A stretch of 64,000 bases of DNA from Methanobacterium formicicum DSM 3637 (lineage in GTDB: Archaea > Methanobacteriota > Methanobacteria > Methanobacteriales > Methanobacteriaceae), in contig NZ_AMPO01000013.1 of NCBI RefSeq assembly GCF_000302455.1, forward strand, positions 18,043 through 82,042. Reading direction: 5' to 3'. The notes under the pieces are model-generated. The model saw only the letters and a list, made by a program, of their open reading frames with translations, was not told where the DNA came from and searched no databases. Below are positions 38,495 through 47,302 of this stretch, one piece after another (position 1 is the stretch's first letter; each line of letters opens with the position of its first letter). The translations under genes and the position numbers were made by a program.

Positions 38495-40402
38495 TTATTT
38501 ATTTCTGGCTGTTAAAAAACTCCCTAGAACTATTAAAAGAGCCAGGATTATCGCGTTAAAGGGCATTCCTGTATTTTTCATGCCTACAGTTTTCACATTA
38601 CTGGCATCCACAGTTTCAGTTTCGTTGGTTGATTTAACTGTAATAAACAGGGCCTGTATTTTCTGATTTAAGTCAGGGTTAAAGCTGGCAGTGGTTACTT
38701 CTGGACTTATAATAAAGCTTCCAACACGTTCTACCATAAATTGAATATAAGCATGGGGGTCACCCACTGGAACATCTCCCAGATTCCATATAACCATCCG
38801 GGTAGCGGGATCGTAATAGATGGTGCCATTATCTGCCCAGGTATTTATAAATTCCATGCCTTCCGGGATTGTAAACTTCAAAATGGTTTGGTAGGCAACG
38901 TTAGGTCCATTATTTCCCACTTTCAAGGTGGCTGTGACTATATCACCTAATGTAGGATTTTGATTATCTATTGATGTTAAAAGGTAAATATCTGAAGCTG
39001 GAGCCATAAAAGCATAAATTATTGATGTATAGATTACCAGTTCATGAGAATCATCAACAAATGTACCTCCACCATATAGGGTTCCATCTTTTGCTATGGC
39101 TGGTTTAATTGATGAGGGTATATCCGAAGTCCATTTTAAAGTTCCATTGGGATTTATAGCATACAGGGAGGACATGAAAGACATAACATATAGAGTGCCA
39201 TCGGCTCCAATTGTGGGGGACCACTCTAGGTTATTTATGGGATATTTCCAGACCAATGAAGCTTCACTCCCTAAATCTGTAAATGCGTATAAATTTCTCT
39301 CTTTTGAAATTAAATCCGATGCAGCCAGGTATATAGTTCCATTTGAAGATATAGCCGGGGGAGCCATTATTCGATCAAATTCACTTATAATCCATTTCAC
39401 CCGCACGTAACTGCTATTATCTTCAAAAGCATAAAGGTAAGAATTCCAGGAGCTATCCTGGGCCAGTTTTTCAAATCCCACATATATGGTGCCATCAGGG
39501 CCAATGGTAGAATATCCTACGGGGTAAATAGGGGCATCATCCCTTATTGTGTAGCTCCATTTACAAATGGCACTAGTTTGTATGTCTTTCAAGGCATAGA
39601 AGACGGAATAATAATCTAAATATTGGCGTACGAGAGCGTTAAAATAAATAGAACCCTCTTTGGATAAACTCACTTGACCCACCAGATTGCTGCTATCTCC
39701 ATCCATAACAGTGTAATTCCATTTTTGGGTCCCATTGGAATTAAGTGCAAAAATAACCAACCTGCCATCATCGATATTCATTCTAGCACCTAAGTAGATG
39801 GTTCCATCAGAACCTATTACTGGTGAGGGGATGGGAGACGAGCCAGTGGGAGGGTCGCGAAGTTCCAAAGGTAAAATGTATTCCCAAACACATTTTGCTT
39901 CGGTTCCCGTATCTTTAAGGGCCATTAACGTCCCCTGATAGTAAGACATATCACCATTAGACTTCAGGGTCACATAAATAGTTCCATCAGGACCCAGGAC
40001 GGGGTAAGATGTTATGATTGATTTTTCAGGATCTGAGAAGGTATAAGTCCATTTCGTAGTTCCATTGGGGTTCAGGGCAACCAGGCGGTAAATATCATAC
40101 CGGGTATCACCAACGTCATCGTAAGCAACATATACTGTACCATCAGAACCAACGACTGGTGTGGATCCAAATAACACACTATTACCTTCAAAAACAGAGT
40201 TATTGGCCGATGAATAATTCCACTTTACTGAGTCATTTTGAGAAGATAGGTAAGGGGATTGGCCGGTTTTTTGATTATCATAAGCTGCTTGTGGCCACTG
40301 GTTATCTGATTCGGCTGCGCTAACCACAGAAAGAGAGATTAAAATAAAAATTCCTGTTAATATTATTTTTAGCCCTGTTTTTCCGGATAATGATTTTATT
40401 AT
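38495..40402 (-). CDS. PQQ-like beta-propeller surface protein with a DUF11-like domain
   Basis: The body is about ten propeller repeats built on PVVGSDGTVYVAYDD and similar blades (about residues 40-460). A DUF11-like domain follows (about 470-600: LTSIDNQNPTLGDIVTATLK). The C-terminus is TGMPFNAIILALLIVLGSFL plus TARNK, a membrane anchor that looks like a Methanobacteriales surface-sorting tail. The open frame extends upstream of GTG 40327 through a perfect signal peptide (KTGLKIILTGIFILISLSVV) to codon ATA 40402, which has GGGGGGAG just before it. No ATG, GTG or TTG precedes the signal peptide, so ATA may be used or the start was lost. Probably a cell-surface binding protein. Confidence 0.78.
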   Translation of the reverse strand: MIKSLSGKTGLKIILTGIFILISLSVVSAAESDNQWPQAAYDNQKTGQSPYLSSQNDSVKWNYSSANNSVFEGNSVLFGSTPVVGSDGTVYVAYDDVGDTRYDIYRLVALNPNGTTKWTYTFSDPEKSIITSYPVLGPDGTIYVTLKSNGDMSYYQGTLMALKDTGTEAKCVWEYILPLELRDPPTGSSPIPSPVIGSDGTIYLGARMNIDDGRLVIFALNSNGTQKWNYTVMDGDSSNLVGQVSLSKEGSIYFNALVRQYLDYYSVFYALKDIQTSAICKWSYTIRDDAPIYPVGYSTIGPDGTIYVGFEKLAQDSSWNSYLYAFEDNSSYVRVKWIISEFDRIMAPPAISSNGTIYLAASDLISKERNLYAFTDLGSEASLVWKYPINNLEWSPTIGADGTLYVMSFMSSLYAINPNGTLKWTSDIPSSIKPAIAKDGTLYGGGTFVDDSHELVIYTSIIYAFMAPASDIYLLTSIDNQNPTLGDIVTATLKVGNNGPNVAYQTILKFTIPEGMEFINTWADNGTIYYDPATRMVIWNLGDVPVGDPHAYIQFMVERVGSFIISPEVTTASFNPDLNQKIQALFITVKSTNETETVDASNVKTVGMKNTGMPFNAIILALLIVLGSFLTARNK

Positions 40403-40556
40403 GGAACTCCCCCCATGTAAAGGTAAAAATATTATTTCAAAAGCAATATTTAAGGGTTTAGATTTTCTTTATTAGGTTATCTACAATACCACCAGTTATA
40501 TGATGCACATTATGGTGAATATATTGGTAAAAATAAAAAAAATAATTAAATTTTAT

Positions 40557-40922
40557 TTATATTTCCTTAGAAAACGTCTCTATAGTGCTTTGCAGTTCCT
40601 GAGGTAACTTTTCTACTTTATTTGGGTCAATCACAGAATATAATGTTTGGGCCACCTTTTCTTTGTCGAGTCGTAGATCTCTTTCTTCTTCCAATTTTTC
40701 TATTGCTTTTTCCTGTTCCTTTATCGCAGTTTGTTTTCCTTCAGCACCTACATTGGCTCCAACATATGCACCTACTATTGTTCCAACGGCTGTTGTAAGT
40801 GAACCTACAATTACAGCTATATCACTCGTAGATTTGCTTATAGCATAAATACAAATAAATCCAAACAATACAAAGGCAGCTATTACTGCCACTAGATTGT
40901 ATTTAAGCCTATCATTAACCAT
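40557..40922 (-). CDS. Small membrane protein with glycine zipper and coiled coil
   Basis: ATG 40922 is chosen because GAGGGGTGG lies six bases upstream; longer in-frame starts lack such a site. The 121-residue protein has two hydrophobic segments (about residues 8-27 and 36-60), the second rich in small residues (VGTIVGAYVGANVGAEG). A charged coiled coil follows (AIKEQEKAIEKLEEERDLRL). No family is recognised. It lies between the PQQ-propeller gene and scar 6 on the minus strand. Confidence 0.62.
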   Translation of the reverse strand: MVNDRLKYNLVAVIAAFVLFGFICIYAISKSTSDIAVIVGSLTTAVGTIVGAYVGANVGAEGKQTAIKEQEKAIEKLEEERDLRLDKEKVAQTLYSVIDPNKVEKLPQELQSTIETFSKEI

Positions 40923-41002
40923 TTTTGTCCACCCCTCTATGATGTAGTTCATATTAATTTTTATTTTCAAACATATAAATCACTTCTTATATGATCGATT
41001 AT

Positions 41003-41427
41003 GGCAATCCTGCACTCCTGCCGTGAATTGAACCGTTTTCTTGGTTGGGTGCCTGATGAGGGCGGGTTCTACAAGGCCACCAGTCATATGATGCGGAAGT
41101 TCTCACAACACCCAACTAATACACGCAATTATGCCTGAGGAGATACGTGAACATTTATGGGAATAAGTATCGAGACCTGTACGCACAGCTATTACTTGAT
41201 TTGGCCCTAAACCTAAAAGTCTACATCAAGTACTGGAACACGTGAAATAACCGAAAAACTACCAATAACCCGGTAACAATTCAGAGAACTCCAAAAACGA
41301 AAACAGACTTTTGTGTGACATAGTCTCAGAGATGAAAAAAGAGTTGAAGGAACTGAAAGGTGAAGTTTAAGGCTTATTTTTTTTTATTGAGACTATTTAA
41401 TTAAATTTTTATATTACTTTAATCAAC
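41003..41427 (+). pseudogene. Integrase 3'-end scar 6 (long)
   Basis: Translation gives SCRELNRFLGWVPDEGGFYK, then ATSHMMRKFSQHP, then a stop. Beyond it, frame-shifted pieces match the GHK region (acatttatgggaataag), the REAYF region (acctgtacgcacag), and the coiled-coil end (gagatgaaaaaagagttgaa to aaggtgaagtttaa). The sequence after the stop (T run, then atattactttaatcaac) is also shared with scar 1, so the homology extends past the gene. It separates the PQQ module from the TPR module. Confidence 0.88.
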
Positions 41428-41474
41428 TATTTTTAAATTAGTTTTAAAATTCGTTAAAGTAGGTGTAATGACAT

Positions 41475-42437
41475 ATGAGTTCGTGGAATTTAAAACAATT
41501 ATTTTTCATAGCTATTGCCAGTGTTTTTTGGGTTCTTTCATTCATTTTTAATAATTTTTTACAACTAATTTTATTTTTAGGTTTTGTATTTATTTTACCT
41601 TTCATTCTGAATAAATTTTTCACAAAATATGATGATAGGGTGTATATTGTTATTGTAACATCAATTTTGTTGTTATCAACTATTTTCTATTCTATTTGGA
41701 CTAAAAATAGTGATTTATTTAATATTGGGACGTATACTCCGTTTTTAGCAGGTTTAATTTTTGCTTTTGAATTAACTTGGGACCGGCGTAAATATTATGA
41801 AAAAATCACAATATTCCGTAAAGGAATTGAATTTTTAGAGGAGAAAAAATTCACTGAAGCTTTGGATAAATTTGATGAAACATTGGAATTGGATCCAAAA
41901 TATCTTCCGGCCTCAATTAATAGAGCATTAACATTAGGGTTTCTAGAAAGACATAATGAGGCTATAAATGCATCTAATGACATTCTATTGAGACATCCTA
42001 ATAATTTTATAGTATTAAACCTCAAAGCGCATGCTCTTCTTAAAGTGGGAAAATGTGATGAAGCTCTTGAAATTGTAGAAAGAACTCTTAAAGAACCATC
42101 ATTGGATGATAATTTGCTGTTTGTTGCGCTTGTAAATAAAGGAGAAATATTATTTGAAAAAGGAAGTTACCATGAAACAATTGAATATTATGAGCAAGCA
42201 TTAGAAAAAGTACCCCTCAAAAAAACATGGAAACTTCAAGGGTCTAACATTTCACTGACTGTATTAAATTATGAAATAGCAAAGGTTTGGTTTAGTAAAG
42301 GAAACGCCTATCAAAAACTCCAACAACTTGATGAAGCATTGAATTCTTTTGAAGAAGCTTTAAAATTAGATCCTGAAAATCAGGAAGTTTTAAAGGCTAA
42401 GAAAGAGCTTTTGGGGCTGATGAATTATGTCCTTTAA
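41475..42437 (+). CDS. Membrane-anchored TPR repeat protein
   Basis: The 320-residue protein has three or four hydrophobic helices at the N-terminus (about residues 8-100). At least four tetratricopeptide-like repeats follow (about 112-315: FTEALDKFDETLELDPKYLP; CDEALEIVERTL; YHETIEYYEQALEKVP; LDEALNSFEEALKLDPENQ). TPRs scaffold protein contacts on the cytoplasmic side. The partner is unknown. The start ATG 41475 follows directly on scar 6. The gene is more AT-rich than the core genes, consistent with transfer. Confidence 0.82.
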   Translation: MSSWNLKQLFFIAIASVFWVLSFIFNNFLQLILFLGFVFILPFILNKFFTKYDDRVYIVIVTSILLLSTIFYSIWTKNSDLFNIGTYTPFLAGLIFAFELTWDRRKYYEKITIFRKGIEFLEEKKFTEALDKFDETLELDPKYLPASINRALTLGFLERHNEAINASNDILLRHPNNFIVLNLKAHALLKVGKCDEALEIVERTLKEPSLDDNLLFVALVNKGEILFEKGSYHETIEYYEQALEKVPLKKTWKLQGSNISLTVLNYEIAKVWFSKGNAYQKLQQLDEALNSFEEALKLDPENQEVLKAKKELLGLMNYVL

Positions 42438-42465
42438 AAATTCATGATCCAACCCCAAACAAAAA

Positions 42466-42635
42466 AAACCCCTTCTATTTATTTTTTAACCAAAAAAGAA
42501 AACTTACTAAAACTTATTCATCTCCTAACCATTTATTACTTCTTCAACAAAATTCTGATGGAAAATTCTTGGGTATTAACTTATTCTACTAATTTTCCTT
42601 TTGATAAACTAAATATAATCAGCGAATCGTCACGT
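42466..42635. repeat. Promoter-linked intergenic repeat, copy B1
   Basis: Shares with copies B2-B5 the words ttaaccaaaaaagaaaac, atttattacttcttcaacaa, gatggaaaattcttgggtat and ctaattttccttttgataaa. This copy lacks the TATA-bearing right end seen in B4 and B5. It lies at the convergent junction between the TPR gene and the zinc-ribbon gene and overlaps the latter's last codons. Confidence 0.75.
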
Positions 42636-43206
42636 ATTTAGTTTTAAAAGTATAAAGGCCAGCAATGACTCCAATAATTAAAAAAATTACTGAAATTTCA
42701 ATTACAATATTAATGAAGGGTGTCATATATGGACTTATTCTCCCTAAATGCATTAACTGATCTCCTATAATAATAATTATTAATATAAAACCTATTATTA
42801 AGGGAGATATAACTTTACTTGACATAAATGTTTTACCTATCCTAGTTTCTGTGTATTTGTATCCATAATTCCAATCTGATTTTATAAAATGTGGGAGGCC
42901 ATACCCTAAGACGGCACCAATGGGTATTGCCAATAATAATTGAAAAGAAAGCCCAACAGAAAGATATGCTGGATTTTTAGAAATGATTCCGGCATTATAT
43001 ATGAGCATTAATAATATTATACTTGCTATTGATAAGAGAACAATTATTATTGCCTTCCAGAAAGGTATTGCAATTTTTGGGATATCTATTGACTCAGAGT
43101 AGACTAATTCTCCGCCACACTCACATGCAAGGTCGAAATCTTCTGGAGATTCTCCTTCCTGGAGCTGATAGTATTCCCCACATTTATCACAGATTAAATA
43201 TCCCAT
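42619..43206 (-). CDS. Zinc-ribbon plus four-helix membrane protein
   Basis: The 195-residue protein starts with the same zinc ribbon as at 33275 and 34963 (YLICDKCGEYYQLQEGESPE, then CECGGEL; residues 3-35) followed by hydrophobic helices at about 50-72, 80-102, 125-147 and 165-185. The conserved YYxLQxGESxxDF core between the CxxCG and CxCGG knuckles marks a distinct family. No function is known. Start ATG 43206. Confidence 0.78.
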   Translation of the reverse strand: MGYLICDKCGEYYQLQEGESPEDFDLACECGGELVYSESIDIPKIAIPFWKAIIIVLLSIASIILLMLIYNAGIISKNPAYLSVGLSFQLLLAIPIGAVLGYGLPHFIKSDWNYGYKYTETRIGKTFMSSKVISPLIIGFILIIIIIGDQLMHLGRISPYMTPFINIVIEISVIFLIIGVIAGLYTFKTKYVTIR

Positions 43207-43315
43207 TTAAACCCCTGATATAATATGAATTAAGATTCGATTGATTATATTATTCATAATATTTATTTATAAATGAATATGCAAATAGTTAAATCCATTT
43301 AATTCCCTCTTATCC

Positions 43316-43475
43316 AAAAAAAAACAGACTAAATATTAGCCTAACAATTTATTCATTGTCCAAATTCTGATGGAAAATCCTTGAGTATTAGCTCCCATAA
43401 TTTTTCTTTTGAGATTAAATCATGTGGTAATACCAAAATTTATATAATCATACTTCTAATGCTAATAATACATTA
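43316..43475. repeat. Promoter-linked intergenic repeat, copy B2
   Basis: Carries the family words aacaatttattcattgtcc, gatggaaaatccttgagtat and the right end gtaataccaaaatttatata, whose TTTATATA fits an archaeal TATA box. It lies upstream of the cupredoxin-like gene at 43510 and probably supplies its promoter. Confidence 0.75.
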
Positions 43476-43509
43476 CCATTAAAACTATTTAATGGAGTGG
43501 GGGGTTATT

Positions 43510-43854
43510 ATGGACAAGGGCGAATTATTAATTGGATTGCCTATATTTGGGGTTTGTTTATTACTACTTTTAGGTCTTCATGATATTCCAGCTGAAATAT
43601 ATGTGGGAAACTCTGGATTTGACCCAAATGTTACTAACATATATCCAAGTAAGGTTACCTGGACAAACAATGACTCTCAAATCCATCGCATTATCAGTGA
43701 TGATGGATTGTTTGATAGTGGTAATTTAAGCCCTGGTGAAAATTATACTTACGATTTCAGCTATCATAAAAATAAAATATATAAATATCATGATTCAACA
43801 AACACTTCTTTAAAAGGCACCATACAGATTGAAATGGGGCCAGGCCCCTACTAA
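43510..43854 (+). CDS. Cupredoxin-like membrane-anchored protein with lost copper ligands
   Basis: The 114-residue protein has an N-terminal hydrophobic segment (about residues 5-22) and a plastocyanin-like beta-sandwich (EIYVGNSGFDPNVTNIYPSK, then VTWTNNDSQIHRI, then YKYHDSTNTSLKGTIQIE). Type 1 copper proteins have one His after the WTNxD strand and a C..H..M set near the end. The first His (H59 area, SQIHRI) is kept, but the positions of Cys, His and Met before KGTI appear as Asp, Asn and Leu. It is therefore probably not a copper protein. ATG 43510 follows a strong GGGG site and a TATA-bearing repeat. Confidence 0.75.
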   Translation: MDKGELLIGLPIFGVCLLLLLGLHDIPAEIYVGNSGFDPNVTNIYPSKVTWTNNDSQIHRIISDDGLFDSGNLSPGENYTYDFSYHKNKIYKYHDSTNTSLKGTIQIEMGPGPY

Positions 43855-43883
43855 TCCTAAACAGATTCTCCTTACTTTTTAAG

Positions 43884-44038
<155 letters not shown>

Positions 44039-44043
44039 TTTTG

Positions 44044-44163
44044 CTATTTTTTATTTTTTTTAACATATCTTTTGATTAACCATATAATTGCCAATATAAT
44101 TACTAAAAAAAATAGTAGACCAATTAATAATTGAGTTGTTGAAATGGTAGTAGTTGCAGTCAT
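44044..44163 (-). CDS. Small single-helix membrane protein, about 39 residues
   Basis: The frame MTATTTISTTQLLIGLLFFL continues as one long hydrophobic helix and ends in a basic cytoplasmic tail (KRYVKKNKK), a positive-inside single-span protein. GAGGTGA lies 17-20 bases upstream of ATG 44163 but only five bases before an in-frame ATA 44175, so the real start could be ATA. Its size and simple form could fit a toxin-like or regulatory small protein; nothing proves that. Confidence 0.5.
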   Translation of the reverse strand: MTATTTISTTQLLIGLLFFLVIILAIIWLIKRYVKKNKK

Positions 44164-44278
44164 CGCATCTGCTATGATTTTCACCTCATTAACCTCTTTA
44201 GTGATGTAGTCTCATAAAGAATATTGTTAACTGGTGGGTGTGACAAAAAAATATTAAAAGTAGGAGAGGAGTTTTATA

Positions 44279-44797
44279 ATGTTTAAATGTCGTCCAGAAA
44301 AAGATGCTGATCGAAAAGCTATTTTTGAGATTAACCGACTTGCATTTGGACAGGAAACTGAATCTTGTTTGGTTGATATGCTTAGGGAGTCTGAAAATTA
44401 TGTTAATGGACTTTCATTAGTAGCAGAAAAAGATGGGGAAGTTGTTGGGCATATATTATTTACTAAAATATCTCTGGAGCCTCCCAATGGTGACTTCGTT
44501 GGTCTTGCACTTGCACCGATGGCGGTAAGGCCAGATTTACAACGACAGGGGATAGGGTCTAGCCTAATTATCGAGGGACTTAAAGCATGCAAATCAAGGG
44601 GATACAAAACAATAATTGTTATTGGACATCCGAATTATTATCCTCGTTTTGGTTTTTCTTCCGCCAGGGAAAAAGGCCTGGAATCACCATTCCCTGAACC
44701 TGATGAGGCTTTCATGGTACTTGAGCTAGTCCCTGGATGCCTGGATGGTGTTGAAGGGATAATAACATTTGCACCGGAGTTTACTGAGGTTGAATAG
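44279..44797 (+). CDS. GNAT family N-acetyltransferase
   Basis: The 172-residue protein has the GNAT acetyl-CoA loop (VRPDLQRQGIGSSLIIEGLK, about residues 83-102) and the later strand with GHPNYYPRFGFSSA, typical of YhbS-like acetyltransferases. The substrate is unknown. AGGAGAGGAG lies upstream of ATG 44279. It sits about 90 bases before rsgA on the same strand, so both may be transcribed together. Cytoplasmic. Confidence 0.88.
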   Translation: MFKCRPEKDADRKAIFEINRLAFGQETESCLVDMLRESENYVNGLSLVAEKDGEVVGHILFTKISLEPPNGDFVGLALAPMAVRPDLQRQGIGSSLIIEGLKACKSRGYKTIIVIGHPNYYPRFGFSSAREKGLESPFPEPDEAFMVLELVPGCLDGVEGIITFAPEFTEVE

Positions 44798-44885
44798 AAC
44801 CCTGGTGGATTCATGCCCTGTTTTCTAATAAAATGTTTTTAAGGTATCATATGGTGAGTTTGGTTAGGTATTGGAGAGTGTTTAA

Positions 44886-45938
44886 TTGGATAATTTGTTA
44901 AAAAAATTAGGATGGAATGCTTTTTTCGGGGAACATTTTAGGGAGTATGTAGGATTATATGAACCAGCAAGGGTCTCAACAGTGTACAAAAATGGTTTTA
45001 ATGTGTACACTAAAGATGGAGAGGTTCGTGCCAGAATTTCAGGTAACCTACATCAAAATGGAAATCTTCCCGCTGTAGGTGATTGGGTAGTTGTATCTAA
45101 AGATAATGTTGGGCCTGTAACTATACATGCCATTCTTCCTCGAAAAAGCAAGTTTTCTCGCAAAGAAGCAGGAAAAGTTACCGAAGAGCAAGTTATTGTC
45201 ACAAATATTGATACCATTTTTATTGTAACCTCACTTAACCGGGACTTTAACTTAAGAAGGATAGAAAGATACCTTGCCATTGCCAAAGAAAGCAAAACAG
45301 AGCCTGTAGTGATCCTGAGTAAATCAGATCTTTGTAAAGATGTAGATGAGAAAATAAATGAGGTTCTGGAGATCGCACCTGGGATAAATGTGATTGCTAT
45401 TAGTGCAACCCGCAATGAGGGCATAGAACAATTATCACCTTACCTTAAAGATGGTAAAACCGTTGCATTACTGGGATCATCGGGTGTGGGGAAATCTACA
45501 CTCATCAATGCCCTTGAAGGTTATAAAAGACAGAATATCGGTGAAATACGGGAAAAAGATAGAAGGGGAAGGCATGTTACCACCGAAAGGGAATTGATCA
45601 TGTTGGAAAAAGGTGGTTTAATTATAGACAACCCGGGCATGAGGGAATTGCAGCTATGGGATGCTGGAGAAGGGATGCTGGATCTTTTCAGTGATATTAT
45701 CGAACTTGAAACGCAGTGTAAATTTTCAGATTGTATGCATGAAAGTGAACCTGGATGTGCAGTTAAAAGAGCCATAAGTGACAAATCCCTCTCAGAAAAA
45801 AGGTTAGAAAGTTTCAGGAAATTACAGGGAGAAATGCGTGCTGTAGAAAGGAAAAAAAACCCTCAACTTGCAGGAAAAAAGAGATGGAAAGAAATTGCGA
45901 AAATGACCAAAGAGATTAAAAATGTTAAGAAACGATAA
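44886..45938 (+). CDS. rsgA: Ribosome small-subunit GTPase RsgA (YjeQ)
   Basis: RsgA is a circularly permuted GTPase that helps mature the 30S subunit in bacteria. The 350-residue protein has the N-terminal OB fold (about residues 25-85), then G4 (SKSDL, about 147), then the P-loop GSSGVGKST (about 200-208), and DNPGM (G3, about 248), in the permuted order. The C-terminal zinc site is CKFSDCMHESEPGC. RsgA is widespread in bacteria and patchy in archaea, so acquisition by transfer is likely. The start is TTG 44886 with GGAGAG upstream. Its presence between repeats and scars fits cargo status. Confidence 0.9.
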   Translation: MDNLLKKLGWNAFFGEHFREYVGLYEPARVSTVYKNGFNVYTKDGEVRARISGNLHQNGNLPAVGDWVVVSKDNVGPVTIHAILPRKSKFSRKEAGKVTEEQVIVTNIDTIFIVTSLNRDFNLRRIERYLAIAKESKTEPVVILSKSDLCKDVDEKINEVLEIAPGINVIAISATRNEGIEQLSPYLKDGKTVALLGSSGVGKSTLINALEGYKRQNIGEIREKDRRGRHVTTERELIMLEKGGLIIDNPGMRELQLWDAGEGMLDLFSDIIELETQCKFSDCMHESEPGCAVKRAISDKSLSEKRLESFRKLQGEMRAVERKKNPQLAGKKRWKEIAKMTKEIKNVKKR

Positions 45939-46017
45939 ATCAATTAAACTATTCCCGAAGCTCAAAACTCATTCCAATCATTTATTCTCCGAATAAAAAT
46001 ACAATCAAAAACTTAGC

Positions 46018-46372
46018 CCACCCCTAAGGATGGCTTCAACAAAGCAACCAGTCACATGATGCGGAAGTTCTTCAATACCCAGTTAATTAATGCAGGAATG
46101 CCTTGGGAAATCAGAGAACCCATGATGGGACACAAGTTAAAGGATAGGGTCCGTGAGGCATACTTCCTAGCTGACCCAGAAGAGTTAAAAAAGGTTTACC
46201 TAATTATATAGAACACCTATCAGTCAAAGACTCCACGGCAGGAAAATATTCACAAGATGAAATCCGTGAACTACAAAGACAGCTATTGGAAATGAAAAAA
46301 GAGTTAAAAGAGTTAAAAGGTGAGGTTTGAGGGTTATTTTTTTTGATTGAGAACATTAACTTAAGTTTTTAT
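46018..46372 (+). pseudogene. Integrase 3'-end scar 7 (best-preserved copy)
   Basis: Translation gives GFNKATSHMMRKFFNTQLIN, AGMPWEIREPMMGHKLKD and RVREAYFLADPEELKKVYL. These contain the HxxR, GHK and catalytic-Tyr boxes of a tyrosine recombinase. A one-base deletion after KKVYL shifts the frame, after which HLSVKDSTAGKYSQDEIREL and a coiled coil ending KKELKELKGEV with a stop are readable. The T run and ttatatta after the stop match scars 1 and 6. There is no start or N-terminal domain. It separates rsgA from the lipoprotein remnant. Confidence 0.9.
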
Positions 46373-46902
46373 ATTACATGAAAAGTGTTTAGTACCATTT
46401 CGAGGCCAGGTTCGATGCTGGTAATGTTGTTATTTGGGCAGGGAACCGCAAAAATCGCAAATAAAATTCCATTTTTCATAAAGTATGTTGATATTACTGT
46501 TGTTTTTTTTCCTTCGTTAAGTGTTGTAACTTGATATGCGGGAAGACAATCTACAGTAAGATTTTTTTCAGATATTATGGTCGAATTGCTAAGTGGATTT
46601 TTCTCATTCTCAGAATTAATATGTTCTAATATAGTACCATTATAGTAACCAGCGTGGAAATGAATAAGATCTGTATTTTCACCTGTTCCTTTCCCTATCG
46701 AAAACAGGTAATCATTCGTTTCGTTTTACATTTGACCAAGAGACCATGTATTAGGAGCATTAAAAGATATGCCTTTTCCTTCAAAATGTTTAACATCACC
46801 CGATACAGTTTCTTTGACAGTATCCTGTGATGTGCATCCTGAGATAACTATAACAATCAGAACAAGGAGCAATAATCCAATGGAACTAATTTTTGACGAC
46901 AT
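46371..46902 (-). pseudogene. PsbP-like lipoprotein paralogue broken by one TAA codon
   Basis: From ATG 46902 the frame reads MSSKISSIGLLLLVLIVIVI with lipobox SGC, then GISFNAPNTWSLGQM and TAA. The same frame continues NETNDYLFSIGKGTGENTDL, then TVDCLPAYQVTTLNEGK, and finishes NTFHVI at TAA 46371-46373. It is homologous over its full length to the intact lipoprotein at 26649-27191, where the residue at the stop position is Glu (KMENET), so one base change (GAA to TAA) explains the break. This is a recent pseudogene. Confidence 0.88.
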
Positions 46903-46975
46903 ACTTTTCAACTCGTGTATAATATTATACTTAATTGTTGCCCAGTTATTATTAATATTCATCTATTTATTTTCC

Positions 46976-47205
<230 letters not shown>

Positions 47206-47302
47206 ACCATTTTAGGGCCTTATTATTATATAAAAAGCCTTAATTAAGTTCTAATTAATAAATAGGTTTATATATGGTCTAATATAATAATTATTATTAG
47301 TT

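Noticed and set aside
42444..42641. 65-residue open frame on the + strand after the TPR gene
   Set aside because: It lies wholly in repeat copy B1 and has no ribosome site; the same DNA elsewhere is non-coding.
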